Assembly: GCA_947503525.1 (NCBI GenBank)
Contig: CANNEA010000001.1
Coordinates: forward strand, 744,001-808,000
From: an uncultured Carboxylicivirga sp.
Lineage (GTDB): Bacteria > Bacteroidota > Bacteroidia > Bacteroidales > Marinilabiliaceae
Direction of reading: 5' to 3'
DNA: 64,000 nucleotides
A model generated the notes under the pieces. It had not been told where the DNA came from. It did not search any database and saw nothing but the letters and a program-made list of their open reading frames with translations. Every line of letters begins with the position of its first letter. The stretch's first letter is position 1. A program made the position numbers and the translations under genes. Below are positions 27,448 through 36,278 of this stretch, piece after piece.

Positions 27448-29070
27448 ATGAGGAATTTAACTTTAAGCGTATTAGTAATTTTTGTATTGGCTGCTTGTCA
27501 AACAAAAACGCAAAAGGAAGAACAGAAAGCAAAACGTCCTAATATCATTTTTATGATGTCGGACGATCATGCTTATCAGGCCATCAGTGCTTATTCTGAT
27601 AAGTTGACGCAAACCCCAAATATTGACCGAATCGCGAAAGAAGGGATGATATTTAAGAATGCTTGTGTTACTAATTCTATTTGTGCACCATCGCGTGCAG
27701 TTATTTTAACCGGGAAGCACACGCATATTAACGGTAAAACAGATAACTATTTTCCATTTGATACCACTCAGGTTACTTTTCCTCAACTATTGCAGGAAGC
27801 CGGTTATCAAACGGCTATGTTTGGAAAGTTACATTTTGGGAACAGTCCAAAAGGTTTCGATCAGTTTAAAATTCTTCCGGGCCAAGGCGCTTACTATAAC
27901 CCTGACTTTATCACAAAAAATGATGGAACCATTCGTGTAGAAGGATATACTACCGATATCATTACCGACATGACCATTAATTGGCTGGATAAAGAGCGAG
28001 ATGCAGAGAAGCCGTTTATGTTGTTCTACTTACATAAAGCACCTCACCGCGAATGGTTACCTGCTGAGCGTCATTACAAAGAGTTTACCAAGAAGACATT
28101 TCCTGAACCTGAAACATTATTTGATAATTATGAAGGAAGAGGAACAGCTGCAAAAACGGCTGAAATGAACCTGTTAACCCACATGAACTGGGCCGGTGAT
28201 TCAAAAATAGAACCTGCATTAATGGATGAGTTGCGAATACCGGAAACATGTGATTGGGATAAATCAGCTTTTGCAAGAGAAGTTGGACGTCAAAACCCAG
28301 AACAGCGTGCCAAGTGGGATGCCGTCTACGGACCTATCAACGAGGATTTCAGAAAGAACTACAAAAATATGTCTAAAAAGGACTTGATGAAATGGCGTTA
28401 CCAGCGTTATATGCAGGATTACCTTGGGACAATAGCAGCTGTTGATGAAGGTGTAGGTACAGTATTAGATTATCTGGATGATAAAGGGCTGTCTGAAAAC
28501 ACCATTGTTGTTTATACATCTGACCAGGGTTTTTACCTGGGTGAGCATGGGTGGTTTGATAAACGTTTTATCTATGACGAATCTTTTAAAACTCCATTAT
28601 TAGTACGTTGGCCAAATGTGATAACGCCAAATACCACTAATACTCAGATGGTACAAAATCTTGATTTTGCCCAAACCTTTCTTGAAGCAGCTGGCTTAAA
28701 AGCTCCGGAAGATATGCAAGGAGAGAGTCTTGTTCCTCTTTTTAAAGGTGAAACTGAGAATTTCAGAGATGCAGCCTATTATCATTATTACGAGTACCCA
28801 TCGGTTCATATGGTTAAACGCCACTATGGTATTGTTACCGAAGAATATAAGTTGATCCATTTTTATTACGATGTAGACGAATGGGAGCTTTACGATCGTA
28901 AAAAGGATAAAAATGAAATGACCAATGTCTATGATGATCCTGCCTATGCCGAAATAGTGAAAGACTTAACTCAGCAATTAAAAGATTTACGCATAAAATA
29001 CAAAGATTCAGCAGAATTGGATAGTACCTACATTCATGATTTTTTGAATAGAGATACACCAAGTCATTAA
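27448..29070 (+). CDS. S1 sulfatase lipoprotein, GlcNAc-6-sulfatase-like (C-A-P-S-R)
   Basis: A 540-residue enzyme from the ATG at 27448 (a TTG 24 bases upstream overlaps the previous gene and would disrupt the signal). Lipobox L-A-A-C; metal motif M-S-D-D-H-A-Y; signature C-A-P-S-R (Cys79) followed by A-V-I-L-T-G-K-H-T-H. The middle has G-K-L-H-F-G rather than G-K-W-H, and H-K-A-P-H-R-E-W near 202. T-S-D-Q-G-F-Y-L-G-E-H-G-W and F-D-K-R-F are characteristic of the S1 branch that includes N-acetylglucosamine-6-sulfatases and related uronate/hexose sulfatases. The target is probably a 6-O-type sulfate, by family analogy. Confidence 0.9.
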   Translation: MRNLTLSVLVIFVLAACQTKTQKEEQKAKRPNIIFMMSDDHAYQAISAYSDKLTQTPNIDRIAKEGMIFKNACVTNSICAPSRAVILTGKHTHINGKTDNYFPFDTTQVTFPQLLQEAGYQTAMFGKLHFGNSPKGFDQFKILPGQGAYYNPDFITKNDGTIRVEGYTTDIITDMTINWLDKERDAEKPFMLFYLHKAPHREWLPAERHYKEFTKKTFPEPETLFDNYEGRGTAAKTAEMNLLTHMNWAGDSKIEPALMDELRIPETCDWDKSAFAREVGRQNPEQRAKWDAVYGPINEDFRKNYKNMSKKDLMKWRYQRYMQDYLGTIAAVDEGVGTVLDYLDDKGLSENTIVVYTSDQGFYLGEHGWFDKRFIYDESFKTPLLVRWPNVITPNTTNTQMVQNLDFAQTFLEAAGLKAPEDMQGESLVPLFKGETENFRDAAYYHYYEYPSVHMVKRHYGIVTEEYKLIHFYYDVDEWELYDRKKDKNEMTNVYDDPAYAEIVKDLTQQLKDLRIKYKDSAELDSTYIHDFLNRDTPSH

Positions 29071-29098
29071 TTCTGCTTACCAAATAACGATAAGAGAA

Positions 29099-31768
29099 AT
29101 GTTTTTCAAGAATACGTGTAAAATATTACTTGCTATTGTTTTGCTATTGCAATCTGTAATGGTGGCAGCGCAAACTCATCCTTTATTATTTGCAAATAAT
29201 ACTGAGAATGAGACAATAAAAAAGAAGATTGAAAGTGAAGACTGGGCTCAATCAGCGTGGTTAAACCTGAAAGCTGAGATTGATACGCATGTTGATCGTC
29301 ATCAGGAAGATCCGGAATGGATTACTTCCAGGTTAGCCATGTATTGGAAAGATGGTGAGCGTTATACTCAATGCTATATTAAAAAGCAGAATTGGGATTA
29401 TGGCGAAGGAAATGCGCCAATTCCTACTGTGCGACTTCCTGGAATGCGTACCTGGAATAACTATAACAATGTTCCTTTAGAAGACCGGATTCCGTTCAAC
29501 GAATCGGGTGATATGCTAGGAGTTGATCGCTCAAGCGATGATAAAACCAATGTACTGGTTCCTTACAAAGAATCTGGACATATGATCACTAAAAACAATC
29601 GCGAAATTCTTATGCTCGCTGAAAAATCGGCCTTTGCCTATTGGATTACCGATGATGAAAAGTATGCTAAGTTTTCAGCTGATATTTTTAATACTTGGTT
29701 GTTAGGTACCTATTATATGGAACCACCTCTAGATCCGGAAAAATCAACAAAAGGGCCGGGTGGTTATGAACCGGGTGGAATAATGGGGTATTACGATTAT
29801 GAGCAGATTCACGATTTCTTGCAGATACATGCAGCGCATACTTATGATTTTCTTTATGATTATCTGAAAGCCAATCCGCACGAACATTTAGTAAGTCTGG
29901 ATAAGGATGTAACCGAAGTGGCTGGTATCGTATTTAAGCGTTTTATTGATTTAGGATTAGTACGTGGAGGAAAGCGTGGTAACTGGAATGTAAATGGTTA
30001 TAAAAATATTATGCCATCTATTCTGGTGTTGGAATCCAACGAGTATTATGACGACAAGAAAGGTAAAGAATACTATATTCCTTACTATACTGAGATTACG
30101 ACGGATTACCACGAAGCCTTACCTGATTTCATTAAAAACTTTGATGCTGTAACAGGTTTGTGGCCTGAGTCACCAGGTTATGCATCTGGTATGATATCAG
30201 CTGTGCTGGATATTGGCATGCCTTTGTATAAATCGGGTGTTAATACCATAAATAATCCCCTTTTACAAAAAGCGGCTATGGCCAATCTTTCGTGGTTAGA
30301 TCCGAGAGGTAATCTGGTGGTATTTGGTGATATGCGAGGAGGGCCAACCAATTTCTCAGTATTTGAGCGTATGCTAACTTATTACACCTGGGAAGGCGAT
30401 AATGAGAGTGCCGAAAAAATGGCAACGGTAATTAATAAAGGACTGGCATCGGGACAGCATAATCGCAACGAAGCGAATTGGCAAGGCATCTGTATGTATC
30501 AGCCTCTTCCAACATCAAATGATGAATTACCTTATTACAGAGCGTCTTATTCAGCATTCCATCGTCATTTGATAATGAAAAATGGCAATAGCGAAGACAA
30601 CAGTTTAATGTTTACCTTGTATGGAGGTAAAAAAGGCGGTCACCTTACAGACAATGGCCTATGCATGCAATTTTATGGACAGGGATACGCTTTAGCGCCT
30701 GATGCATCGGCTTATGAGTCATATTGGTCAACTGATGCAAAATACCACCGTAGCATAACTGGTTCCAATACTATTTTACCTGGTTACACTGTTGGCGATA
30801 TTATCGTTAATGCCATGGAGCCATATGTTGATGGAGCCAGCGAACTAAATTGTCAAGACGCAATTTCTCCTAAATGTTCTTTTTCTGATGTTACGGCTGA
30901 TGAAAAACGAAGAGTGGTTGCTATGGTTCGTACTTCTGAAACTTCAGGGTATTATGTTGATATTTTTCGTTCAAATCAGGACGATAATGACTATTTACAC
31001 CATAACCTTGGTGATAAAATGACAATTAAAAATAGTGATGATAGTAAGATAGAGACAAAGGAAGTTGATAGTATTACTAATCATTACCATAGGGCTTATA
31101 GTTTTTTTAAGAATATTAAGAAAGCCGACTTAAATGATGACTTTGTTGTTAACTGGCAAATTGAGAAAGTAGCGCCCACGTTAAATATTGACATGTGGAT
31201 GATGGGGCAAGAAAACCGTGAAGTATACTTAATGGACGCTCCTCCAACAACTTTGCGCACGGATGTAACACCTGGCATGGTGAACAAAAGCCCGCAAACA
31301 ACACCTACAATGATTGTTCGCCAGAGTGACAATAATGCACAAGCACATCCTTTTGTTGCTGTCTTTGATTCATATAAGCAAGGTGAGAAATCAATTAAGG
31401 AAATAGTTAAAGTAGCCGATGCTGATAATATGATTGCAATTCGTGTGGTATCAAATAATAGCACACAGCAGTTAATAATAAACGCCATTGATAATCAAAA
31501 ATACAAAGTGGCTAAAAAGGTTGAATTTCAAGGAACGATGGCTATCTCATCAGAGAAGGAAGGGAGCTTTGATTACTTGTATTTAGGCCATGGAAGTTAC
31601 TTACGTAATGGAAAGTACAGTATTGAAGCAGTTGAAGGTGATGCTTCTGTAGAGTTAAGAATGGTAGATGGTAAATTGTACTACTCTGCTAATAAACCTG
31701 TTAAAATTACCATAAAAGGTAGTAAAGCAAAAGAGTATCCGGCAGGATATGAAAAAGAGATAAACTAA
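29099..31768 (+). CDS. heparinase II/III-like protein with altered metal-site residues
   Basis: An 889-residue secreted protein and a full-length paralogue of the truncated gene at the window's left edge. Shared landmarks include G-N-W-N-V-N-G, G-L-W-P-E-S-P-G-Y and the C-terminal H-N-L-G segment. The metal/active-site strip differs: G-G-H-L-T-D-N-G has His515, but the second His of the paralogue's H-M-H is Thr517. The A-H-N-T motif is replaced by G-S-N-T (Ser556). The toroid is otherwise complete and the frame is intact. It may be an enzyme with a changed mechanism or a catalytically inactive binding version. It is followed by GH88, which normally processes lyase products. Confidence 0.8.
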   Translation: MFFKNTCKILLAIVLLLQSVMVAAQTHPLLFANNTENETIKKKIESEDWAQSAWLNLKAEIDTHVDRHQEDPEWITSRLAMYWKDGERYTQCYIKKQNWDYGEGNAPIPTVRLPGMRTWNNYNNVPLEDRIPFNESGDMLGVDRSSDDKTNVLVPYKESGHMITKNNREILMLAEKSAFAYWITDDEKYAKFSADIFNTWLLGTYYMEPPLDPEKSTKGPGGYEPGGIMGYYDYEQIHDFLQIHAAHTYDFLYDYLKANPHEHLVSLDKDVTEVAGIVFKRFIDLGLVRGGKRGNWNVNGYKNIMPSILVLESNEYYDDKKGKEYYIPYYTEITTDYHEALPDFIKNFDAVTGLWPESPGYASGMISAVLDIGMPLYKSGVNTINNPLLQKAAMANLSWLDPRGNLVVFGDMRGGPTNFSVFERMLTYYTWEGDNESAEKMATVINKGLASGQHNRNEANWQGICMYQPLPTSNDELPYYRASYSAFHRHLIMKNGNSEDNSLMFTLYGGKKGGHLTDNGLCMQFYGQGYALAPDASAYESYWSTDAKYHRSITGSNTILPGYTVGDIIVNAMEPYVDGASELNCQDAISPKCSFSDVTADEKRRVVAMVRTSETSGYYVDIFRSNQDDNDYLHHNLGDKMTIKNSDDSKIETKEVDSITNHYHRAYSFFKNIKKADLNDDFVVNWQIEKVAPTLNIDMWMMGQENREVYLMDAPPTTLRTDVTPGMVNKSPQTTPTMIVRQSDNNAQAHPFVAVFDSYKQGEKSIKEIVKVADADNMIAIRVVSNNSTQQLIINAIDNQKYKVAKKVEFQGTMAISSEKEGSFDYLYLGHGSYLRNGKYSIEAVEGDASVELRMVDGKLYYSANKPVKITIKGSKAKEYPAGYEKEIN

Positions 31769-31786
31769 ACGATAAACGATATAAAG

Positions 31787-32983
31787 ATGAACAAAACAAA
31801 GATGTTGAAACCCCTAATGGTTCTCGCATTTAGTCAAGTGCTAATGTGGAGTTGTTGCGATAAAAGTGAGTTAGATCCCAATGCTGCTCTGGATCATTCG
31901 GTTGATAAAGTGCAGCAGGTTTTACCAAAGTTAACCGAATACAATATGTATCCGCGATGTGTTGAAGATGGAGAAAAAGAATGGCACACGGTTGGAGTAG
32001 ACGATTGGTGTAGTGGTTTTTGGCCAGGTGTGTTATGGTATGCTTACGAACAGTCTGGTGATGAGAAAATAAAAGAAAAGGCAGAACTGTTTAATGCCCC
32101 GCTTAAAAAGATTGCATTTTCACCAGCATACGACCACGATATTGGTTTTCAATTGTATTGTAGCTATGGAAATGGATATCGCTTAACTGGAAATCCTGAG
32201 TACAAAAAAATCTTGTTGGCAGCTGCCGATACTTTGGCAACACTTTATAATCCAAATGTTGGAACCATTTGGTCATGGCCACGCAAAAAAGAATATCCTT
32301 ATAATACCATTATCGACAACATGATGAACTTGGAATTGTTATTCTGGGCATCTAAAAATGGAGGTAGTCAAAAATTGCACGATATAGCAGTGAGTCACGC
32401 AAAAGTAACTATGGAAAATATCGTTCGTCCTGACTACTCTGCTTATCACCTGGGTTCATTTGATGATCAAACAGGAGAGTTCCTTCGAGGAGTTGCACAT
32501 CAAGGTTACAAAGATAATTCGATGTGGGCACGCGGACAAACCTGGGGTATTTATGGTTTTGCCATTGCCTATAGAGAGTCGAAAGTAGAAGAGTTCTTGG
32601 AGACATCGATTAAAATGACGGATAAGTTCTTAGAACGTTTGCCTGAGGATGGAATACCTTATTGGGATTTTGATGCTCCTGTAACTGATTCTACTCCTAA
32701 AGATGCATCGGCTGCAGCTGTTGCAGCATGTGGGATGCTTGAGTTGTATTATTTGGTTGATGATGACCAGTTAAAAACAAAATACTATAATGCCTCAGTT
32801 CAACTATTATCATTGCTGACAACCGATACTTATTTAAGTAAAGAGAAAAATGATGCCATTTTATTACGCTCAACAGGACATATGCCGAAGAATTCAGAAG
32901 TTGAGGTACCTATTGTATACGCTGATTATTACTATATGGAGGCCTTGTTGAAACTAAAGAAAATTCAGGCCACTACTAAATAG
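31787..32983 (+). CDS. GH88 unsaturated glucuronyl hydrolase
   Basis: A 398-residue lipoprotein (W-S-C-C). The (alpha/alpha)6 barrel has D-D-W-C-S-G-F-W-P-G near 72-81, D-H-D-I-G-F with Asp116/Asp118, I-I-D-N-M-M-N-L with Asp177, and W-A-R-G-Q-T-W near 249. The two aspartates correspond to the catalytic pair of Bacillus UGL. The enzyme hydrates the 4,5-double bond of the non-reducing uronate left by a lyase and releases it. Its presence is the strongest evidence that the neighbouring heparinase-like proteins really are lyases acting on a uronic-acid glycan. Confidence 0.93.
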   Translation: MNKTKMLKPLMVLAFSQVLMWSCCDKSELDPNAALDHSVDKVQQVLPKLTEYNMYPRCVEDGEKEWHTVGVDDWCSGFWPGVLWYAYEQSGDEKIKEKAELFNAPLKKIAFSPAYDHDIGFQLYCSYGNGYRLTGNPEYKKILLAAADTLATLYNPNVGTIWSWPRKKEYPYNTIIDNMMNLELLFWASKNGGSQKLHDIAVSHAKVTMENIVRPDYSAYHLGSFDDQTGEFLRGVAHQGYKDNSMWARGQTWGIYGFAIAYRESKVEEFLETSIKMTDKFLERLPEDGIPYWDFDAPVTDSTPKDASAAAVAACGMLELYYLVDDDQLKTKYYNASVQLLSLLTTDTYLSKEKNDAILLRSTGHMPKNSEVEVPIVYADYYYMEALLKLKKIQATTK

Positions 32984-32998
32984 CAACAATATGAAGAG

Positions 32999-33727
32999 AT
33001 GATAAAAAGGCTCATATTGTTATTATTAATTGTATTAAGGGTTGGCACATTAAGTGCCCGCCCTTTCTGCGATTCAATAATTGTTGTAAATAAAGGGCTT
33101 GGGGGCAATAATTCTAATGAGCTATTGGCAAGGTTAGATGCCGATGTGTTGACCTTAAAGCCAAACCTTGTGGTTTTAATGGTTGGTACTAATGACTTTC
33201 TAAATACTAAAAAGCTGGTTTCAATGGAGCAATATCAGCTGAACCTAAAAACCATTGCTACATCGATAAAAGAATCAGGTAGTCAGCTTATTGTTATGAG
33301 TTCGCCACCTGTTGACAGTACCTTTCTTTATCAGCGTCATGATAAGTCACTATATGCTGATGTACCAAATATTATGCTTCAAACAGTTAATGGTATGGTT
33401 GCCAAGATGGCTTTGGAAACTGATGTTTTTTACATTAACCTCTTTGACAAGTTTCAATCGCACAATATCCCAATTCATAATCAGGATTTATTTATCCGTA
33501 ATGAGTACAATTCAGGCTCTAATGATGGTGTTCATCCAACTGATTTAGGCTACCATTTTATTGCCAAAGTTATTCATCAATTTATAGTTAAGAACGATGA
33601 ATTAAGTTCTGTGCGCACGATTGTTTGCTTTGGCGACTCTATTACTAAAGGAGTAGGTTCTTCAAAAAGGAATAGTTATCCGGCACAGCTTGAGCAAATG
33701 CTTAATGCTGGTGTTGTCAAGCATTAA
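32999..33727 (+). CDS. circularly permuted SGNH/GDSL hydrolase, putative carbohydrate esterase
   Basis: A 242-residue secreted protein whose SGNH blocks occur in rotated order. After the signal peptide (to about A20) comes block II, V-N-K-G-L-G-G-N-N-S (Gly33-36). Then block III, V-G-T-N-D (Asn65), and block V, D-G-V-H (Asp176, His179). Block I, F-G-D-S-I-T-K-G with the nucleophile Ser214, lies at the C-terminus, followed by one helix (S-Y-P-A-Q-L-E-Q-M-L). In ordinary members block I is N-terminal. All four catalytic blocks are intact, and both breakpoints fall in the same loop, as expected of a circular permutation rather than decay. It probably removes acetyl groups from the target glycan. 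Confidence 0.8.
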   Translation: MIKRLILLLLIVLRVGTLSARPFCDSIIVVNKGLGGNNSNELLARLDADVLTLKPNLVVLMVGTNDFLNTKKLVSMEQYQLNLKTIATSIKESGSQLIVMSSPPVDSTFLYQRHDKSLYADVPNIMLQTVNGMVAKMALETDVFYINLFDKFQSHNIPIHNQDLFIRNEYNSGSNDGVHPTDLGYHFIAKVIHQFIVKNDELSSVRTIVCFGDSITKGVGSSKRNSYPAQLEQMLNAGVVKH

Positions 33728-33784
33728 AAATATGACGGATTATATTCTGCTTTTAAACCAATATTGTGCTATTTAATTAATGCT

Positions 33785-35326
33785 ATGAAAAAATATATAG
33801 TTGCGTTGTCCTTTATTTTTATCAGCCTTACAGCTTTTGCAATAGGAGATGATGTTACTGCTTCAGGACATTTCAGTGTTTTAAACTGGACAATATTAGC
33901 TGTCTTTCTTCTAGGAACCACGGTCTTTGGTGAGTTGGTTAAAAGTAAAGATAAAGGCCTGGATGGTTTTTTTAGAGGAGGTAAGCAGTTGCCCTGGTGG
34001 GCAGTATCTTTGTCATTGATTGCAACTAAAACCAGTGTGGCTACTTTTATTGCAGTACCGGCTTTTGTGTTTTCAATGCAAGGTGATTTAACCTATTTGC
34101 AAATGACAATAGGTTTTGCACTTGGAAATGTATTATTTGTATTTGTGTTACTCCGTGAATACTACAAAGAAAATATTTATAGTCCTTACGAATTTATTCA
34201 AAAACGATTGGGTGTAAAAGTCAGCCAATTGTCGCGCACCTTTTTTATGCTTGGAGCAACCATGAGCCAGGGCGTTCGTTTATTGGGAACGGCTTTGGTA
34301 CTTAGTGTAATTACAGGTCAGAGTACGATTGTATGTATTGCAATTATTGCAGGATTTGCTATAGCCTGGTCGTACATTGGAGGCATTACCACTGTTGTGT
34401 GGACCGATGCTGTTCAGTTTATCATCTTTATCTTTGGTGCTTTATTTGCCTTAATATATGCTGTTGGTGATATTCCGGGTGGCCTTGGCGAAATGATGTC
34501 CATTGCCGACCAAAAGGCCAAACTAAGCTTACTCGATCTTTCTTTAGATCCTCATAAAACCTATACTTTATGGGTGGGCGTATTAGGTTGTACCTTTTTT
34601 GAGTTTGGTTCCAATGCTGTTGATCAAGTAGTCACCCAGCGAGCGTTGTGTTGTAAAAATCTTCACGAAGCGCGCAAGGCAGTTGGTTTTTCAGTAGTTG
34701 GCGTTATTACTACCTGGATAATGGCTTTTGTTGGCATAGGTTTAGTAGCGTATTATCATGTTAATCCATTATCTCCTGAACTTAGCGAAGCCATTTCAAA
34801 AGAGCCCGATAGAATCTTTCCATATTATGTAGTCAATGCTTTGCCCGAGGGTATTTCCGGATTGATTATAGCGGCAATGTTCGCTGCTGGTATATCAACT
34901 TTAGATTCGGCTCTTACAGCCTTATCGCAAACCAGTGTTATGGGAATAGGCAGCATCCTTTTTCCTGGTTTAAAAACGATGCCTGAGAAAAAAGTAGTGA
35001 AGATTTCAAAACTAGCTATTATTGTTTGGGGCGGAATATTAGCTTTATTGGCCTATACCTTTAGTTTCTTTCAGGATGGAGGCTTGCTGGCCTTGGGTTT
35101 TAAAGTTCCCGGATATGCCTATGGAACACTCATTGGTATTGCTTTTTTGGCACTAATGCGAAAAGGAACCTTCTCAAGTATTTTAATCGGCTCAGTATTA
35201 GCTGTAATTGCCATTGCCTTAATGCATATCGAAGGCATTAGTTTCTTTTGGTGGTTCCCGGTAGGAGCTTTAATAGTTATGGCAACGGCTTTACTCAATC
35301 ACTCAATTAATAGACACAAACCATAA
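33785..35326 (+). CDS. sodium:solute symporter (SSS family), probable sugar importer
   Basis: A 513-residue inner-membrane protein from the ATG at 33785; an upstream TTG at 33764 adds only seven residues. It has about 13-14 hydrophobic segments with SSS hallmarks: F-R-G-G-K-Q-L-P-W-W-A-V-S-L-S-L-I near the start, G-T-A-L-V-L, Y-I-G-G-I-T-T-V-V-W-T-D and F-A-A-G-I-S-T-L-D-S-A-L-T near 380. The family couples Na+ entry to uptake of sugars or other small solutes. It is the only inner-membrane transporter in the window, so it likely imports the monosaccharide or uronate released in the periplasm. It is followed by a nucleoside-hydrolase-like gene and an oxidoreductase. Confidence 0.92.
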   Translation: MKKYIVALSFIFISLTAFAIGDDVTASGHFSVLNWTILAVFLLGTTVFGELVKSKDKGLDGFFRGGKQLPWWAVSLSLIATKTSVATFIAVPAFVFSMQGDLTYLQMTIGFALGNVLFVFVLLREYYKENIYSPYEFIQKRLGVKVSQLSRTFFMLGATMSQGVRLLGTALVLSVITGQSTIVCIAIIAGFAIAWSYIGGITTVVWTDAVQFIIFIFGALFALIYAVGDIPGGLGEMMSIADQKAKLSLLDLSLDPHKTYTLWVGVLGCTFFEFGSNAVDQVVTQRALCCKNLHEARKAVGFSVVGVITTWIMAFVGIGLVAYYHVNPLSPELSEAISKEPDRIFPYYVVNALPEGISGLIIAAMFAAGISTLDSALTALSQTSVMGIGSILFPGLKTMPEKKVVKISKLAIIVWGGILALLAYTFSFFQDGGLLALGFKVPGYAYGTLIGIAFLALMRKGTFSSILIGSVLAVIAIALMHIEGISFFWWFPVGALIVMATALLNHSINRHKP

Positions 35327-35348
35327 AAATTATAACCAAATATATGCC

Positions 35349-36257
35349 ATGAAAAATCTAGCTTTAGTTATTGTATTAGCTTTTATCACTTCTTCAGTTT
35401 TTTCTCAAACACCGCTTTGGCAAAGTAAAGGGCGAATAGCCATTAGCTCTGATGGTAATGAGCACGACCATGATGATTGGGCGGCCACACCACTTTCACT
35501 CGCATTACTTTCTGCCAAAGGATTACAAAATAAATTAGTACTATATACCTACAGTGATCATATTTGGGGCAGTAACCTGGCAATGCCTGTTGGGAAAGGT
35601 GGTTTAACTGCCTATGAACAGATGCGTGAGAGTGCCTTAACAGGAGCAAAACTTTTTGGTTTTGATCAATCACGTTTCTTGTGTGCTGTTGATGATCCTG
35701 AAAAAGCTTATGTTGCAATGGCTAAAGCGATAAATGCAACCTCAGAAGACAATCCACTATTTATTATTGCAGCAGGACCAATGCATGTTATTGGTGAGGG
35801 AATTAGGCGTTCAGAAAGAGATAAACGAAAGTATGTTACTGTTATTTCCCATTCCGATTGGAATAATAAGCATGCTAATGAGCCATATACTTGGGAGCCG
35901 GAACATAAAGGCTGGACCTTTGAAATGATGAAAAAGGTTTACAGCACAAAGAAAAGTGGTGAAGTTCAATTTATACGAATTGCTGATCAAAATGGAGGTA
36001 AGGACTATCTGGGGTTAAATGCAGCTATTGAGCATTTCGATTGGATAAAAACCTCTTCGGCTCAAAATAATGGGCTTTATAAAAAAGGATCATGGGAGTG
36101 GTTATACTCACGACAGGAAACATGTTTAAAGAAGAAAGGGAAAAACTTTGATCCTTCAGATGCAGGTATGGTAATTTACCTGTTAACCGGTAAAGAAAAG
36201 ACCAATCCTGAAATGGCGAAAGAGATAATGGAAAATCCTGTGCCAAAAATTAAGTAG
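35349..36257 (+). CDS. secreted nucleoside-hydrolase-like/DUF1593-like protein
   Basis: A 302-residue protein with a signal peptide (S-S-V-F-S-Q). The first strand ends in I-S-S-D-G-N-E-H-D-H-D-D-W-A-A, an acidic loop resembling the calcium-binding D-x-D-x-x-x-D-D of inosine-uridine nucleoside hydrolases. I-I-A-A-G-P-M-H-V-I and I-R-I-A-D-Q-N-G-G follow at positions fitting that Rossmann-like fold. Such folds also occur in PUL proteins that act on glycosides rather than nucleosides. A ribosyl- or glycosyl-hydrolase role on the same glycan is inferred; the identification is tentative. Confidence 0.6.
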   Translation: MKNLALVIVLAFITSSVFSQTPLWQSKGRIAISSDGNEHDHDDWAATPLSLALLSAKGLQNKLVLYTYSDHIWGSNLAMPVGKGGLTAYEQMRESALTGAKLFGFDQSRFLCAVDDPEKAYVAMAKAINATSEDNPLFIIAAGPMHVIGEGIRRSERDKRKYVTVISHSDWNNKHANEPYTWEPEHKGWTFEMMKKVYSTKKSGEVQFIRIADQNGGKDYLGLNAAIEHFDWIKTSSAQNNGLYKKGSWEWLYSRQETCLKKKGKNFDPSDAGMVIYLLTGKEKTNPEMAKEIMENPVPKIK

Positions 36258-36278
36258 CAAGACCAAACAAGATATTAG

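Noticed and set aside
31096-31488. 130-codon minus-strand frame
   Set aside because: It overlaps the heparinase-like gene on the opposite strand; the forward frame has clear homology to its paralogue and explains the codon pattern.
33728-33784. Missing rest of a second SGNH copy downstream of the permuted esterase
   Set aside because: After the stop the gap is only 57 bases and in no frame continues with blocks II-V, so a truncated tandem duplicate is not supported.
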